Shown piece after piece: positions 41,446 to 50,547 of a stretch of DNA of 64,000 nucleotides. The stretch comes from an uncultured Bacteroidales bacterium. Lineage in GTDB: Bacteria > Bacteroidota > Bacteroidia > Bacteroidales > P3. The stretch is taken from positions 124,001-188,000 of the forward strand of contig OMXC01000011.1 of the NCBI GenBank assembly GCA_900314925.1, in the 5' to 3' direction. The stretch's first letter is position 1. Each line of letters starts with the position of its first letter. The notes beneath the pieces are model-generated. The model saw nothing but the letters and a program-made list of their open reading frames with translations. It ran no database searches and was not told the DNA's origin. Both the position numbers and the translations under genes were made by a program.

Positions 41446-44433
41446 ATGAACCCCGAAACCCTCCGCAAGATATTCAAATCGCCGTTCGACTATAAGACCT
41501 ATAGCAACGAGATTGTCCACCGCCTATTCGGCAGCAACGATGTGGCCACAACGCCAGAATTGCTCGACACTAATGCTACTGGCGACAAAAGCCATTATAT
41601 CGGCCAGATGGAAGATGCCGATGGCCGTCTGTTGGGTTTCTTCTACACCCGTGTGGCCGATGGCGGCGATGTGCGCCGCAAACGGGTGGGGTTGCGTAAG
41701 CTGATACAGCCTTATCTGAAATATGATGTCGATGGGGCGATAGCAGTCTTCGATGACGGGAATCATTGGCGACTCTCCTATATCTGCGACCTCAAGGAGG
41801 GCAATACCGCAGCCAAGCGTTTCTCGTATATCCTGGGTGATGAGCAGGGACAATACAAAACTCCGTTAGAGCGATTGGGAAAGGTGGCGGAGAAGAATGG
41901 CCGTTTCAAGCTGTCCGACCTCAGGGAGGCCTTCTCCGTTGATGCCCTCAGCAAGGAGTTCTTCGATGAATATCATCGCCACTACGACATTATCATCAAT
42001 GAATTGAAGCGACAAGGGTTTGAAGGTGCCACCATTCACGACTATGTAAAGAAGATGATGGGACGCATTGTTTTTCTGCACTTTCTACAGAAGAAGGGCT
42101 GGCTGAACGGCAATCTTGCTTTTCTGCACGACCTATTCTTCTTCAGTCCGCATCAGGGCGACTTCCTCGAGCAGGTGCTGGAGCCGCTTTTCTTTGGCAT
42201 CTTCAACACAGAGAAAGTCAACCGTGAGCAGCTGTTCAAGGCAAAAGGTTGGGATATGGGGTTGTTGGAAGATTGGAAAGAATTGCCTTATCTGAACGGA
42301 GGACTTTTTGAACGTGATGCTGTCGATGAACAAAATATCACTTTGCCGGCTTCGCTCTTTGAGGACTTGTTCACCTTTATGGCCTCCTATAACTTCACCG
42401 TCGACGAGAACGACCCCGATGATGCCGAGGTGGGTGTCGACCCCGAGATGCTGGGCAAGATCTTCGAAAGCCTGCTGGAGGACAACAAAGCCAAAGGTGC
42501 TTTCTACACTCCCAAGGAGATTGTACGCTATATGTGCAAAGAGTCGCTCATTGCCTACCTCGCCACACAGATAGATAAATCTCAATCAGAAACAAAAGAA
42601 TCAAAAGATAATTCTAATAATTCTTTTCATTCTGATTGCGAAAAGATAATCCGTCTATTTGTCGAGACTCACGAAATGCAACCCGAGTTAGAACCCTATC
42701 GTGAAGCATTAGACACTGCCCTGCGCGAGGTGAAAATCTGTGACCCCGCTATTGGCAGCGGTGCTTTTCCCATGGGCCTGCTTAATGAGCTTTGGCGTTG
42801 CCGTGAAGCAATTGAAGAAACCTCTTCCCGCGTAGAGTTAAAGAAAGAAATCATCGAGAACAACATCTATGGTGTCGATATTGAGAAAGGTGCCATCGAC
42901 ATCGCCCGCCTGCGTTTCTGGCTGAGTATCGTGGTGGATGCCGAGGAGCCGGAGCCCTTGCCCAACTTCGACTACAAGTTTATGCAGGGCAATAGCCTAA
43001 TAGAGAGTTTCGAGGGCTTTGACCTCAGCCGCATCTCGAGCCGTTTACGTGGCGGGCAATCCAAATCGATGCAGTTGGTGTTGGGTATTGATAGCCATAC
43101 CAGCCGACAGAACCTGCAACGCCTCCTCCGTGAATATTTCTCTGTCACTGACCACAAGCAGAAAGCCAGTATGCGTCAAGCCATCAACGATGAAGTAAAG
43201 ACCCTCATTCGTGAGAGCATCGGCGGTACACCCGCATCCCTCGCCAAGTTAGAGAAAATGGATTGTTCCGCCAACCAAGACTTCTTCCTTTGGCACACCT
43301 GGTTCAAAGACATTTTCGACAACGGCGGCTTTGATATAGTTATTGGAAATCCGCCGTATATAAACATTGCAAACTTGACGGATGATTACGCAAGAATGTT
43401 TTACCAGCGAAACTATAAAACAGTTAAGAATAAGTGCGATTTGTACAGTATATTTACGGAAAGAGCACATGGGTTACTAAAGATGAGAGGAATATGCTCC
43501 TTTATTTTTTCAAAAAGTTGGTTGGGAACTGATAGTTTCTCCTTATTTAGGAAATTTCTTGTTAGTGAAACAAAGGTTATAAAGTTGGTTGATTTGCCAG
43601 ACAAAGTGTTCGTGAATGCAACAGTAAAAACGTGTATTATCTTGTTCTCTAAAGCCAAAACAAATAACCATACAATCATTTTGGAGAATTATGATGGAAT
43701 TGTTTTTTGCAAGATGGATCATTCACTTACATACAAAAGTATAATGCGATATGACAATTATCCTTTTTCATTTGAACATGGAATTGATTTGTCAAAAGTA
43801 GAAGTTGTTGCGCTTGGCGATATTGCAGAATTCTCTTTAGGCATCAAAACCAGTAACGATAAAAAATTTATTAGCAATAGTCCTTTCCCTGAAGATAGTT
43901 ATAGATTGATAAGAGGAAGAAATATTCAGAGGTACAACACTCCATTGAGTCAAGAATGGATTTGGTATAGACCTGATTTGTTTATGGAAAAGGTGGGTGC
44001 CGGTCCTAGAAAATTAGAAAACTTCCTTGTTAAGAAAAAAATCCTCATTCAAGATATAGCACAAGAAATCTGTGCTACTATTGATAGTAATATGTACTTG
44101 TGCAATGACACAATAAATCTAATATTCGGTATAGATGATAAGTTTAAGTTTGAATACGTTCTTGGACTTTTGAACTCTAAGCCAGTGAGATTTTGGCATA
44201 AGAAAATCTTTCCAGAAGGCTTGCACATCAAGATTTATCAGCTAAAAGAAATACCAATTCCGGTGGTGTCATTTGAAAGGCAAGATACGGTAGTGGAACT
44301 TGTGAATCAAATTCTTTTGAAGAAGAAATCCAACCCAAACGCTGACACCTCATCTTTAGAATATGAAATAGACAAATTAGTCTACCAACTATACAACCTC
44401 ACCCCCGAAGAAATCACTGTAATTGAACAATAA
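41446..44433 (+). CDS. Eco57I-type N6-adenine methyltransferase (restriction-modification)
   Basis: The 995-residue product has the motif I variant CDPAIGSGAFPMGLL near 432 and the catalytic NPPY near 634 (VIGNPPYINIAN), giving a gamma-class adenine methylase. GAFYTPKEIVRYM (near 350) precedes it as in Eco57I-class enzymes. The N-terminal 300 residues are the family's usual helical region and show no clear (D/E)xK nuclease core. From about 43.34 kb to the stop the DNA turns sharply AT-rich; this is the target-recognition half, so specificity was probably swapped in. It likely protects host sites against the PLD-helicase. The next ATG is 38 bases downstream. Confidence 0.9.
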   Translation: MNPETLRKIFKSPFDYKTYSNEIVHRLFGSNDVATTPELLDTNATGDKSHYIGQMEDADGRLLGFFYTRVADGGDVRRKRVGLRKLIQPYLKYDVDGAIAVFDDGNHWRLSYICDLKEGNTAAKRFSYILGDEQGQYKTPLERLGKVAEKNGRFKLSDLREAFSVDALSKEFFDEYHRHYDIIINELKRQGFEGATIHDYVKKMMGRIVFLHFLQKKGWLNGNLAFLHDLFFFSPHQGDFLEQVLEPLFFGIFNTEKVNREQLFKAKGWDMGLLEDWKELPYLNGGLFERDAVDEQNITLPASLFEDLFTFMASYNFTVDENDPDDAEVGVDPEMLGKIFESLLEDNKAKGAFYTPKEIVRYMCKESLIAYLATQIDKSQSETKESKDNSNNSFHSDCEKIIRLFVETHEMQPELEPYREALDTALREVKICDPAIGSGAFPMGLLNELWRCREAIEETSSRVELKKEIIENNIYGVDIEKGAIDIARLRFWLSIVVDAEEPEPLPNFDYKFMQGNSLIESFEGFDLSRISSRLRGGQSKSMQLVLGIDSHTSRQNLQRLLREYFSVTDHKQKASMRQAINDEVKTLIRESIGGTPASLAKLEKMDCSANQDFFLWHTWFKDIFDNGGFDIVIGNPPYINIANLTDDYARMFYQRNYKTVKNKCDLYSIFTERAHGLLKMRGICSFIFSKSWLGTDSFSLFRKFLVSETKVIKLVDLPDKVFVNATVKTCIILFSKAKTNNHTIILENYDGIVFCKMDHSLTYKSIMRYDNYPFSFEHGIDLSKVEVVALGDIAEFSLGIKTSNDKKFISNSPFPEDSYRLIRGRNIQRYNTPLSQEWIWYRPDLFMEKVGAGPRKLENFLVKKKILIQDIAQEICATIDSNMYLCNDTINLIFGIDDKFKFEYVLGLLNSKPVRFWHKKIFPEGLHIKIYQLKEIPIPVVSFERQDTVVELVNQILLKKKSNPNADTSSLEYEIDKLVYQLYNLTPEEITVIEQ

Positions 44434-44471
44434 ACTTGATATTCAGTCGTTATGCAACAAAAAAGTTCACT

Positions 44472-45218
44472 ATGTGGCATAAGATAATTAATAATTGGAA
44501 GTATATTGTGGCAGGTATAACAATAGTATTGGCTCCAATATTATTGAATTTTATACTATTACTTCAAGTAGGTATTCCTGAACAATTGATCGTTGGAGAT
44601 TCGAAATCATGGCTCTCTTTTTGGGGGACTTATATAGGGTCAATAGGTACTATTCTAATGGTTTTTATTACATATAAGACACTAAAACAAAACAATGAGC
44701 AGTTAGACGAACTGAAACGCCAATGGGAAGATGAACATCGGCCTAGAATAAACATATCTATTGCTATATATCGTAAGGCGTTATTTATTAAGATAAAAAA
44801 CATAGGGGTTGGTAACGCAACAAATATAAAACTTTCCTTCAACAAGGATTTTATTATGAAATTGCCAAAAGAGAAATATAAAGATTTATATTTAAATGTT
44901 GAGAAACGACCATTCTCTATTGAGCCAGGTGGGGCAAAGTACATTTTGATAGGTTTTTGTGAGGATATTCAAAAAGAATGGGAAAACAAAAGTGTTGTTT
45001 TGAATATTGTAGGTACATATTGTTCAAAATATACCATTAACGAAACTTTTTGCATGGAGGATTTTATTACACAAAGATTTATGGAAGTAAAAGATGCATT
45101 ATGGGAAATTGCTGACGGTCTGTCTTGTCCCAATAGTGACCATTACCCTATCCAGAAAAGCCTTGATGTGATAGCCAAAAAGAAGCAAATATCTTCTACC
45201 GACATTGATATTAAATAA
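44472..45218 (+). CDS. Hypothetical protein with two transmembrane helices
   Basis: ATG 44472 is used; a TTG-started frame from 44436 adds 12 unlikely residues. The 248-residue product has two N-terminal membrane helices (about 10-33 YIVAGITIVLAPILLNFILLL, and about 48-67 FWGTYIGSIGTILMVFITY). A short coiled-coil-like segment follows (LKQNNEQLDELKRQWEDEHRP), then a soluble beta-rich domain (INISIAIYRKALFIKIKNIGVGNATNIKLSF). The codons are AT-rich like the end of the methylase gene. It probably forms the third gene of the PLD-helicase operon. I do not recognise a family; a membrane effector is one possibility. Confidence 0.65.
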   Translation: MWHKIINNWKYIVAGITIVLAPILLNFILLLQVGIPEQLIVGDSKSWLSFWGTYIGSIGTILMVFITYKTLKQNNEQLDELKRQWEDEHRPRINISIAIYRKALFIKIKNIGVGNATNIKLSFNKDFIMKLPKEKYKDLYLNVEKRPFSIEPGGAKYILIGFCEDIQKEWENKSVVLNIVGTYCSKYTINETFCMEDFITQRFMEVKDALWEIADGLSCPNSDHYPIQKSLDVIAKKKQISSTDIDIK

Positions 45219-45236
45219 TATTTCATAAAACTTAAA

Positions 45237-46091
45237 GTGGAATTAGTACATTCAGAAAAGCCTCTTGTGGGAGATGATAGATTCAAGAAGCTTTACCATT
45301 TTACATCATTTGATATATTTGTTAGAATTTGGCTGTCAAAAAAGTTGAAGTTTGGCAGTATGCTAAACGTAAACGATATACAGGAGTCTATGAAGGGCAT
45401 ATCAATTTCTAACCCTTCTCACTTGCCGGTGATGTTCGCGTTTCAAGATTTGGTTACACAGTATAAACAGATTAGCTTTTCTTTGGACCAAGATTCATCC
45501 ATAAAAGGATACATGAACACAATGATGTGGGGGTATTATGCAGATAAGTCACGTGGAGTATGCATCGAGTTTGATTATGACAAATTAAAAATACCCGATG
45601 AGGTTTTAAAAGGAGTCGTGAATTATTGTGATATTCCACCACAGCGTACAGATATTCCAGACTCGATAACCACAATCAAGGAACTGAAAGATTATATTGC
45701 AGCAGAACAGAATGGTCTATTCTTCACCAAGCAAACAGGGTGGTCCGGAGAAAAAGAATATAGGTTGGTTTGTAATGCATTGGACTATCTTGATGTTGAT
45801 GGGGCTATTGATTGTGTGTATTTGACCTCTTATGAAAGTGATGAGTGTAGGTTGGTAGAGCAACTTGTGCATGATGAAATAGAGGTAAAATACATCCATT
45901 ATCTTAATGGGATGCTTACCGCATCTGAAACTAAGAAAACTCGATTACAAATTGAAAAGATTCAAAAAAAACCGGGTGTCTTAAAACAGATGTCTGACCA
46001 AGCCAAGAAATACTATCAAGAACACAAGGAGAACGAGGATTTCCCACTTGTCTTGGACAAGTACATTCTTAGTCACACTGACACTCCTTAA
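45237..46091 (+). CDS. DUF2971 family protein
   Basis: The start is the GTG at 45237, 18 bases after the upstream stop; no ATG fits the conserved N-terminus. The 284-residue product has the DUF2971 signature: LYHFTSFDIFVRIWLSKKLKFGSMLNVND near 20-50, MMWGYYADKSRGVCIEFDYDKL near 97-118 and WSGEKEYRLVCNAL near 165. The family is widespread in defence islands and beside phage genes; its biochemistry is unknown. AT-rich codons match its left neighbour. It may be the fourth gene of the helicase/methylase operon. Confidence 0.8.
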   Translation: MELVHSEKPLVGDDRFKKLYHFTSFDIFVRIWLSKKLKFGSMLNVNDIQESMKGISISNPSHLPVMFAFQDLVTQYKQISFSLDQDSSIKGYMNTMMWGYYADKSRGVCIEFDYDKLKIPDEVLKGVVNYCDIPPQRTDIPDSITTIKELKDYIAAEQNGLFFTKQTGWSGEKEYRLVCNALDYLDVDGAIDCVYLTSYESDECRLVEQLVHDEIEVKYIHYLNGMLTASETKKTRLQIEKIQKKPGVLKQMSDQAKKYYQEHKENEDFPLVLDKYILSHTDTP

Positions 46092-46106
46092 TACATCATT
46101 GATTCT

Positions 46107-46379
46107 TTATTTTATACAGAATTGTCTCGGCAAGACCTCTTGCAGATTGTTTTTTAGGATATGGGCTTCATCATGTACTTTCTGTTCAAACATTTCTTTG
46201 TACAGTTCCTTGGCAGACTCGGCTATCTGAGGGCAAAGCAATATTTCCCTCTTCCAATAGGCAATAGCCAATTCCTCCGACTCCTTTAACTCGATGTCAG
46301 ATATAAGCATTGTACCGCCACTGCTGTTATTGCAAATCCAAACCAACCATTTGATCGCCGAGGCTGAACACCGCGCCAT
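46107..46379 (-). CDS. Small hypothetical protein
   Basis: The frame is open to a TTG at 46433, but that codon lies in the TATTTTTG box (46438-46431), so ATG 46379 (MARCSASAIKWLVWICNN) is the more likely start, giving 90 residues. The sequence is helical (ELKESEELAIAYWKREILLCPQIAESAKELYKEMFEQKVHDEAHILKNNLQEVL) with several Cys and Trp. It matches no family I know. It is transcribed toward the DUF2971 gene. The reality of the gene rests on its promoter box and codon pattern only. The 46439-46650 interval is AT-rich with no gene. Confidence 0.45.
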   Translation of the reverse strand: MARCSASAIKWLVWICNNSSGGTMLISDIELKESEELAIAYWKREILLCPQIAESAKELYKEMFEQKVHDEAHILKNNLQEVLPRQFCIK

Positions 46380-46651
46380 AGTTGCTTCGTATTTTTTAAT
46401 CTCAAGTTGTTTGTCCAAATTTTTTTCTTGCAAAAATACAACATTATAATCGTTAATACTACGGTGTTTTTCGCTTGTTATAATTCACTGTAAATCAATA
46501 TTACATTTAATACGCCGGCGTTTTAATACCTATTCCGGAGTCGTTTTATTAATTAAAATTCATGAAAATACAGCTAAACACAATAGAATCTCAGATTAAT
46601 CCGGAACAAAACAATCAAAGAAAATATCTATCAATTTTTGAAAAAAATCTG

Positions 46652-46680
46652 TTGCAAATCATATAAAACTCGTATCTTTG
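46652..46680 (+). promoter_or_regulatory. Promoter of the HNH/DUF4062 pair
   Basis: TTG (46652-46654), 18 bases and TATCTTTG (46673-46680) lie 16 bases before ATG 46697. Confidence 0.6.
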
Positions 46681-46696
46681 CAAAAAAATTATAGAT

Positions 46697-47362
46697 ATGA
46701 GTATTCCTGATAAAGTACGGAAAGACCTTTGGGCTAAATCTGGTAATAGATGTGCAATATGTAAAAAAGAATTCTTTACTAGTATCGATACAGACGATTT
46801 TAATATTGGAGAAGAATGTCATATTGTAAGTCCTAAACCTAATGGACCAAGACATATTGAGAACTACGGTGATTATGACGCATACGACAACATCATTTTA
46901 TTATGTAGAAATCACCATAAAGAGATAGATGACCCTGCCAATTTTAGTAAATACACAGTTGCGAAACTTGCTGAAATAAAAAAGGAACATGAAAACTGGG
47001 TTAGACAGAGCTTAAAACCCAAAAAGATGGCGGTTTTTTCATTAATAAATAATGGAACTGATTTGGTTTCTATCATTGGAGGCTCAGTTGCTATTAACAA
47101 ATTTAATGTTGAAATACAATCAGAGAACGAGGCCGAACTAATAGGTGGATTTTGGCAAGAGATTACTGATTTTATGGATATTTTCTTAGATTTGGAACCC
47201 ATCGAAATTACACGTATGGAATTCTCGTATTCCAAATTAATAAAAGAGTTAAATGAGTCAGGATTCATGGTTTATGGAAGAAAAATAAAAATACCCCTTT
47301 TAAAAAAATATGGAGATACAACACTGTATAGTGCGGCCGATATATATATAAAGCGAAAGTAA
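46697..47362 (+). CDS. HNH endonuclease
   Basis: The 221-residue product carries a zinc-coordinated HNH domain in its first 90 residues: RCAICKK (Cys 19, Cys 22), EECHIVSPKPNG (Cys 41, His 42) and YDNIILLCRNHHKEID (Asn 65, Cys 70, His 73 and 74). The remaining 130 residues form an unrecognised alpha/beta domain (MAVFSLINNGTDLVSIIGGSVAINKFNVE, WQEITDFMDIFLDLEPIEITRMEF). HNH enzymes cut DNA non-specifically or at sites. It is followed after 24 bases by a DUF4062 gene; the two are probably one transcript. The C-terminal part may be a sensor or partner-binding module. Confidence 0.85.
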   Translation: MSIPDKVRKDLWAKSGNRCAICKKEFFTSIDTDDFNIGEECHIVSPKPNGPRHIENYGDYDAYDNIILLCRNHHKEIDDPANFSKYTVAKLAEIKKEHENWVRQSLKPKKMAVFSLINNGTDLVSIIGGSVAINKFNVEIQSENEAELIGGFWQEITDFMDIFLDLEPIEITRMEFSYSKLIKELNESGFMVYGRKIKIPLLKKYGDTTLYSAADIYIKRK

Positions 47363-47386
47363 TTCATAATTAGGAAAAACGACACT

Positions 47387-48556
47387 ATGTCAAAGATAAA
47401 TATATTTATAAGTTCTACATGCAGAGACTTGCACCAAGACCGTCTGATCTTAAAGAGTGAAATTGAAAATTTAGGGCATAATGCGATTCTTTCGGAATCA
47501 TTTACATTTCCTATTGATCCGTCAAAGAACACTATAGACAACTGCATTGACATTGTCCGTAATGAGGCTGACATCTTTATTCTCATAATAAAAGACAACT
47601 ACGGGTACATCGTTCCACGAACAGGTCGCTCTGTTACACATATGGAACTCCAAACAGCACAGGATAAGGGTATACCAATTTACACATTCACTCATAGCGA
47701 GACTCTACGACAGAAAGTGTTGTTAGAAGGTCAGCTTAATGAAGGCTCTGAATTTCTAAAAGTATGCAAGTTTATTGATGAGGTTAGACAAGAGAGAAGT
47801 CTTTGGAATTTCGAATACAACGGTGTTGAAGATATTCTAAATATAATTAAAACACAGTTGTCCATTCTGATGAAACACTCTTTATCGGTGCGAAACAAGG
47901 TTGATGCCATTGATAAAAAATGGATATTCCCTCATATCTCACCAGAGGCATATCGCTTGCTTGTCTATAAAGAGAAAAACTATGTGGAACGATTCTTCTT
48001 CCAAGTGATGAAAGATGAGATGGAACGCCATGTGGACTTGAAACTTGACTACAAATATTCTCACCTTCTCAACGCCGGTTATACACAGAAAAGCCTACGT
48101 GAGTTTGCCAGATGGATTAAGGATATTTTTGCTGAGATTGCTTTCTTTTTCAGATCTGAAATAAAGTTGGAAGAAGAATTCTTCGATTCCTATAAAAAGG
48201 ATGACTCTGATTTCCGTCAACTGTACCATGTGGCAAAACGATTTGCAAATAGATATGCAGATATTCTGGAGTTGGGGATACATCTGAAATCAGAATATGT
48301 ATATCCTGAATATGCCTCGATACAAGGCAAAATAACGGGAATGGTTGATAATGCCATTTCTCAACTGGAGAATATGCCACAGTCCGCTCTGGATGCCATT
48401 GACAAAAATGTCAAAGACGAAATAGCTTCGAAGTCTGAGGTACCTGTATATATGGATTTCCCCAGCATTATAGATGTTTCAGATGAAGAAATGGAGAAAA
48501 TTTCCAGAGAGATAAAACAAATTGCAGAACAAATTAAGGCAAGAACAAAAGAATAA
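47387..48556 (+). CDS. DUF4062 (TIR-like) protein
   Basis: The 389-residue product begins INIFISSTCRDLHQDRLILKSEIENLG, the DUF4062 signature, continuing with SKNTIDNCIDIVRNEADIFILIIKDNYGY and SVTHMELQTAQDKGIPIYTFTH. This domain is related in fold to TIR/nucleotide-deoxyribosyltransferase-like domains. The rest (about 160-389) is helical and ends in a coiled-coil-like stretch (DEEMEKISREIKQIAEQIKARTKE). DUF4062 proteins occur with nucleases and NTPases in defence islands; activity unproven. It is paired with the HNH nuclease gene upstream. The downstream interval is repeats only. Confidence 0.82.
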   Translation: MSKINIFISSTCRDLHQDRLILKSEIENLGHNAILSESFTFPIDPSKNTIDNCIDIVRNEADIFILIIKDNYGYIVPRTGRSVTHMELQTAQDKGIPIYTFTHSETLRQKVLLEGQLNEGSEFLKVCKFIDEVRQERSLWNFEYNGVEDILNIIKTQLSILMKHSLSVRNKVDAIDKKWIFPHISPEAYRLLVYKEKNYVERFFFQVMKDEMERHVDLKLDYKYSHLLNAGYTQKSLREFARWIKDIFAEIAFFFRSEIKLEEEFFDSYKKDDSDFRQLYHVAKRFANRYADILELGIHLKSEYVYPEYASIQGKITGMVDNAISQLENMPQSALDAIDKNVKDEIASKSEVPVYMDFPSIIDVSDEEMEKISREIKQIAEQIKARTKE

Positions 48557-48619
48557 TGTGAGTTGATTTCATAGAACCCACTAAGAAGGATCGTATAACC
48601 CACAAAGAAGGGATGAGGA

Positions 48620-48793
48620 ATGCGTTAACGTGTTAATGCGTTAGTGCGTTAGCGTGGGAATGCGCTTTGAGAATGCGTGAATGCGGATCCTCCAGCTCTC
48701 TGCATGTTGCCGTGCTTACGTGACTCACTGCATTTTTTATGCAAAAAATATATTCTACTGCATAAAAAAGATAATATTTTATGCAATAAGTTT
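48620..48793 (+). repeat. Long direct repeat, copy 1 (octamers plus TGCATAAAA block)
   Basis: This starts with octamers ATGCGTTA, ACGTGTTA, ATGCGTTA, GTGCGTTA and ends TTTTATGCAATAAGTTT. It matches 50300-50482. It includes GTGCTTACGTGACTCACTGCA and the inverted words TGCATAAAA and TTTTATGCA. In 48557-48619, AACCCACTAAGAAGG and AACCCACAAAGAAGG are two further short repeats, echoed at 50119. Confidence 0.85.
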
Positions 48794-48823
48794 TGTCGGT
48801 TGAAAAAAAAAGTTGTACTTTTG
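48792..48823 (+). promoter_or_regulatory. Promoter of the second DUF4143 ATPase gene
   Basis: TTTG (48792-48795), a 20-base spacer and TACTTTTG (48816-48823) match the consensus and lie just after the direct repeat; the leader is about 40 bases. Confidence 0.65.
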
Positions 48824-48865
48824 CATTTCGAAAAAATGGATGTATAACCACAAAATCGAAACACA

Positions 48866-50107
48866 ATGACCATTGAACGTCCGAAATATATTGAACAACT
48901 GATGAATGCACGTGGCAATGGATTGGTGAAAATTGTTACAGGCATCAGGCGTTGTGGAAAGTCTTTTCTGTTGAGTACACTTTTTGTCGACGAACTGAAG
49001 AAAGCAGGGACCAGTAAGGACAACATTATGTTTGTCAATATGGACAACATACGAAGTCGCAAATTCCGCAACCCAGAGACCCTGTTGGATGCCGTTGAGT
49101 CGTTTTGCCAACGGTCAAACACAATGCACTATGTCATCATTGACGAGGTGCAGATGGTGGACGATTTCGTTGAACTATTGAACAGCCTGCTGCATATTCC
49201 GAATCTGGATGTTTATGTGACTGGCAGCAACTCCAAGTTTTTGTCAACCGACATAGCCACAGAATTCCGAGGGCGAAGCTTCGAGATACACCTATGGCCA
49301 TTGTCGTTTGCCGAATGCCTGCCGGCATTCAAGGGTGGATCGGCCGAAGCCTGGGCTTATTACAAAATATATGGAGGATTGCCCGCTTTGATACCGATGA
49401 CCGACGAGGAGAGGGAATCATACCTGAGGCAACTTGCCACTACGGTGTACCTTCGAGACATTGTGGAACGCTACAATGTTGAAAATACTGCCGAGTTGAG
49501 AGAACTGATGCGCGTTCTTGCCTCGTCGGTAGGGTCATTGACAAACGCCACCAACATCGCCAATACGTTCAAAAGCAAGAAACGACTCTCTTTGTCTGAC
49601 AATACAATTGGCAAATATATCAAGTATCTCGAAGAATCATTCCTGTTGGAACGCTGCGTCCGATACGATATCAGGGGCAAACAATATATTGGTGCCCAAG
49701 CAAAATACTATTATCAGGACATTGGAATCAGAAATGCGACGCTTTCGTTTCGCCAGAGCGATGATGGACACGTGATGGAAAACGTAGTGTATAATGAGCT
49801 ACGTGCAAGGGGGTTCAGCGTGGATGTGGGCAACGTGATTGTCAGGCCACAAGGAGAGCCTCGACAGACGTTGGAAGTGGATTTTGTGGCTAACAAAGGA
49901 GGGCAACGCTACTATGTCCAGTCGGCATACCAGATGCTATCAGACGAAAAGATGATACAGGAGAAGCGGTCCCTGCTACACATTAACGACTCTTTCAAGA
50001 AGATTTTACTCTCGATGGACCACCAAAATATCAGACACGATGAAAATGGTATTGTCACGATGGGTCTAATGCATTTTCTGTCCGACAAAAACAGCCTGGA
50101 GGCGTAA
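48866..50107 (+). CDS. AAA ATPase with DUF4143 domain (second intact copy)
   Basis: The 413-residue product opens with TIERPKYIEQLMNARGNGLVKIVTGIRRCGKS; Walker A is GIRRCGKS (26-33). Walker B is YVIIDEVQMVDDF near 90. The YVTGSNSKFLSTDIATEFRGRSFEIHLWPLSFAE sensor region and a helix-turn-helix segment follow. The C-terminal DUF4143 part has TLEVDFVANKGGQRYYVQSAYQM, a PD-(D/E)xK-like strand pair. It is a different subfamily from the copy at 24019-25158 (RRCGKS versus RQTGKS). It sits between two long direct repeats and upstream of an ATPase relic. Function not established. Confidence 0.9.
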   Translation: MTIERPKYIEQLMNARGNGLVKIVTGIRRCGKSFLLSTLFVDELKKAGTSKDNIMFVNMDNIRSRKFRNPETLLDAVESFCQRSNTMHYVIIDEVQMVDDFVELLNSLLHIPNLDVYVTGSNSKFLSTDIATEFRGRSFEIHLWPLSFAECLPAFKGGSAEAWAYYKIYGGLPALIPMTDEERESYLRQLATTVYLRDIVERYNVENTAELRELMRVLASSVGSLTNATNIANTFKSKKRLSLSDNTIGKYIKYLEESFLLERCVRYDIRGKQYIGAQAKYYYQDIGIRNATLSFRQSDDGHVMENVVYNELRARGFSVDVGNVIVRPQGEPRQTLEVDFVANKGGQRYYVQSAYQMLSDEKMIQEKRSLLHINDSFKKILLSMDHQNIRHDENGIVTMGLMHFLSDKNSLEA

Positions 50108-50183
50108 GCTTGATGTGCGAACCCACCAAGAATGGGTCAACTTCATTTAGAGAAACTGCCGACCCGTCGCCGTGGTGTGCCAT

Positions 50184-50218
50184 CGGCTGAGCTGACTGGT
50201 ATGCCGTCAGCTCGGCTG
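50184..50218. other. Isolated hairpin in the long intergenic region
   Basis: CGGCTGAGCTGAC (50184-50196) pairs with GTCAGCTCGGCTG (50206-50218) with one or two wobble or mismatched positions. No T run follows, so it is probably not a terminator. Confidence 0.4.
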
Positions 50219-50299
50219 ACAAATATCGTCGGACCATCGCCGAAGAATCACCGAAGGAATAATAAGCTTGAATGTGTGAATGCTTTAAAAAATGCGTAA

Positions 50300-50482
50300 A
50301 TGCGTTAACGTGTAAATGCGTTAGTGGGAATGCGCTTTGAGAATGCGTGAATGTGTTAGTGAATGTGGGAATGCGTTTGCCCCGGTCTTCTGCACGTTAC
50401 TGTGCTTACGTGACTCACTGCATTTTTATGCAAAAAATACATTCTACTGCATAAAATGGATAGTATTTTATGCAATAAGTTT
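50300..50482 (+). repeat. Long direct repeat, copy 2
   Basis: This is the partner of 48620-48793, in the same orientation, with a few substitutions and a short extra octamer stretch. Degenerate octamers also extend leftward to about 50273. Its right end forms the stop codon of the tiny leftward frame 50468-50527. Confidence 0.85.
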
Positions 50483-50527
50483 ACTATTCTGAATCAGTTG
50501 CCGTTGTAATACAAAAAGCGTTTCCAT
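50468..50527 (-). pseudogene. Truncated N-terminal relic (19 codons) with an intact promoter region
   Basis: From ATG 50527 the minus strand reads METLFVLQRQLIQNSKLIA then TAA. The N-terminus has the LQRxLI pattern seen at the start of some AAA_14/DUF4143 ATPases. Its TAA is made by the direct repeat (TTGCATAAAA), so the repeat appears to have cut the gene. It could alternatively be a short leader peptide. Confidence 0.4.
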
Positions 50528-50547
50528 GTATTCGTTGTTTTGTGATG

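Noticed and set aside
38126..44433. A complete DISARM or BREX system
   Set aside because: There is a helicase, a PLD domain and a methylase, but no DUF1998 gene, no separate drmA-like helicase, and no PglZ, BrxC or Lon-like genes in the window.
50184..50218. Terminator of the ATPase gene at 48866
   Set aside because: The stem is imperfect and no T run follows it on either strand.
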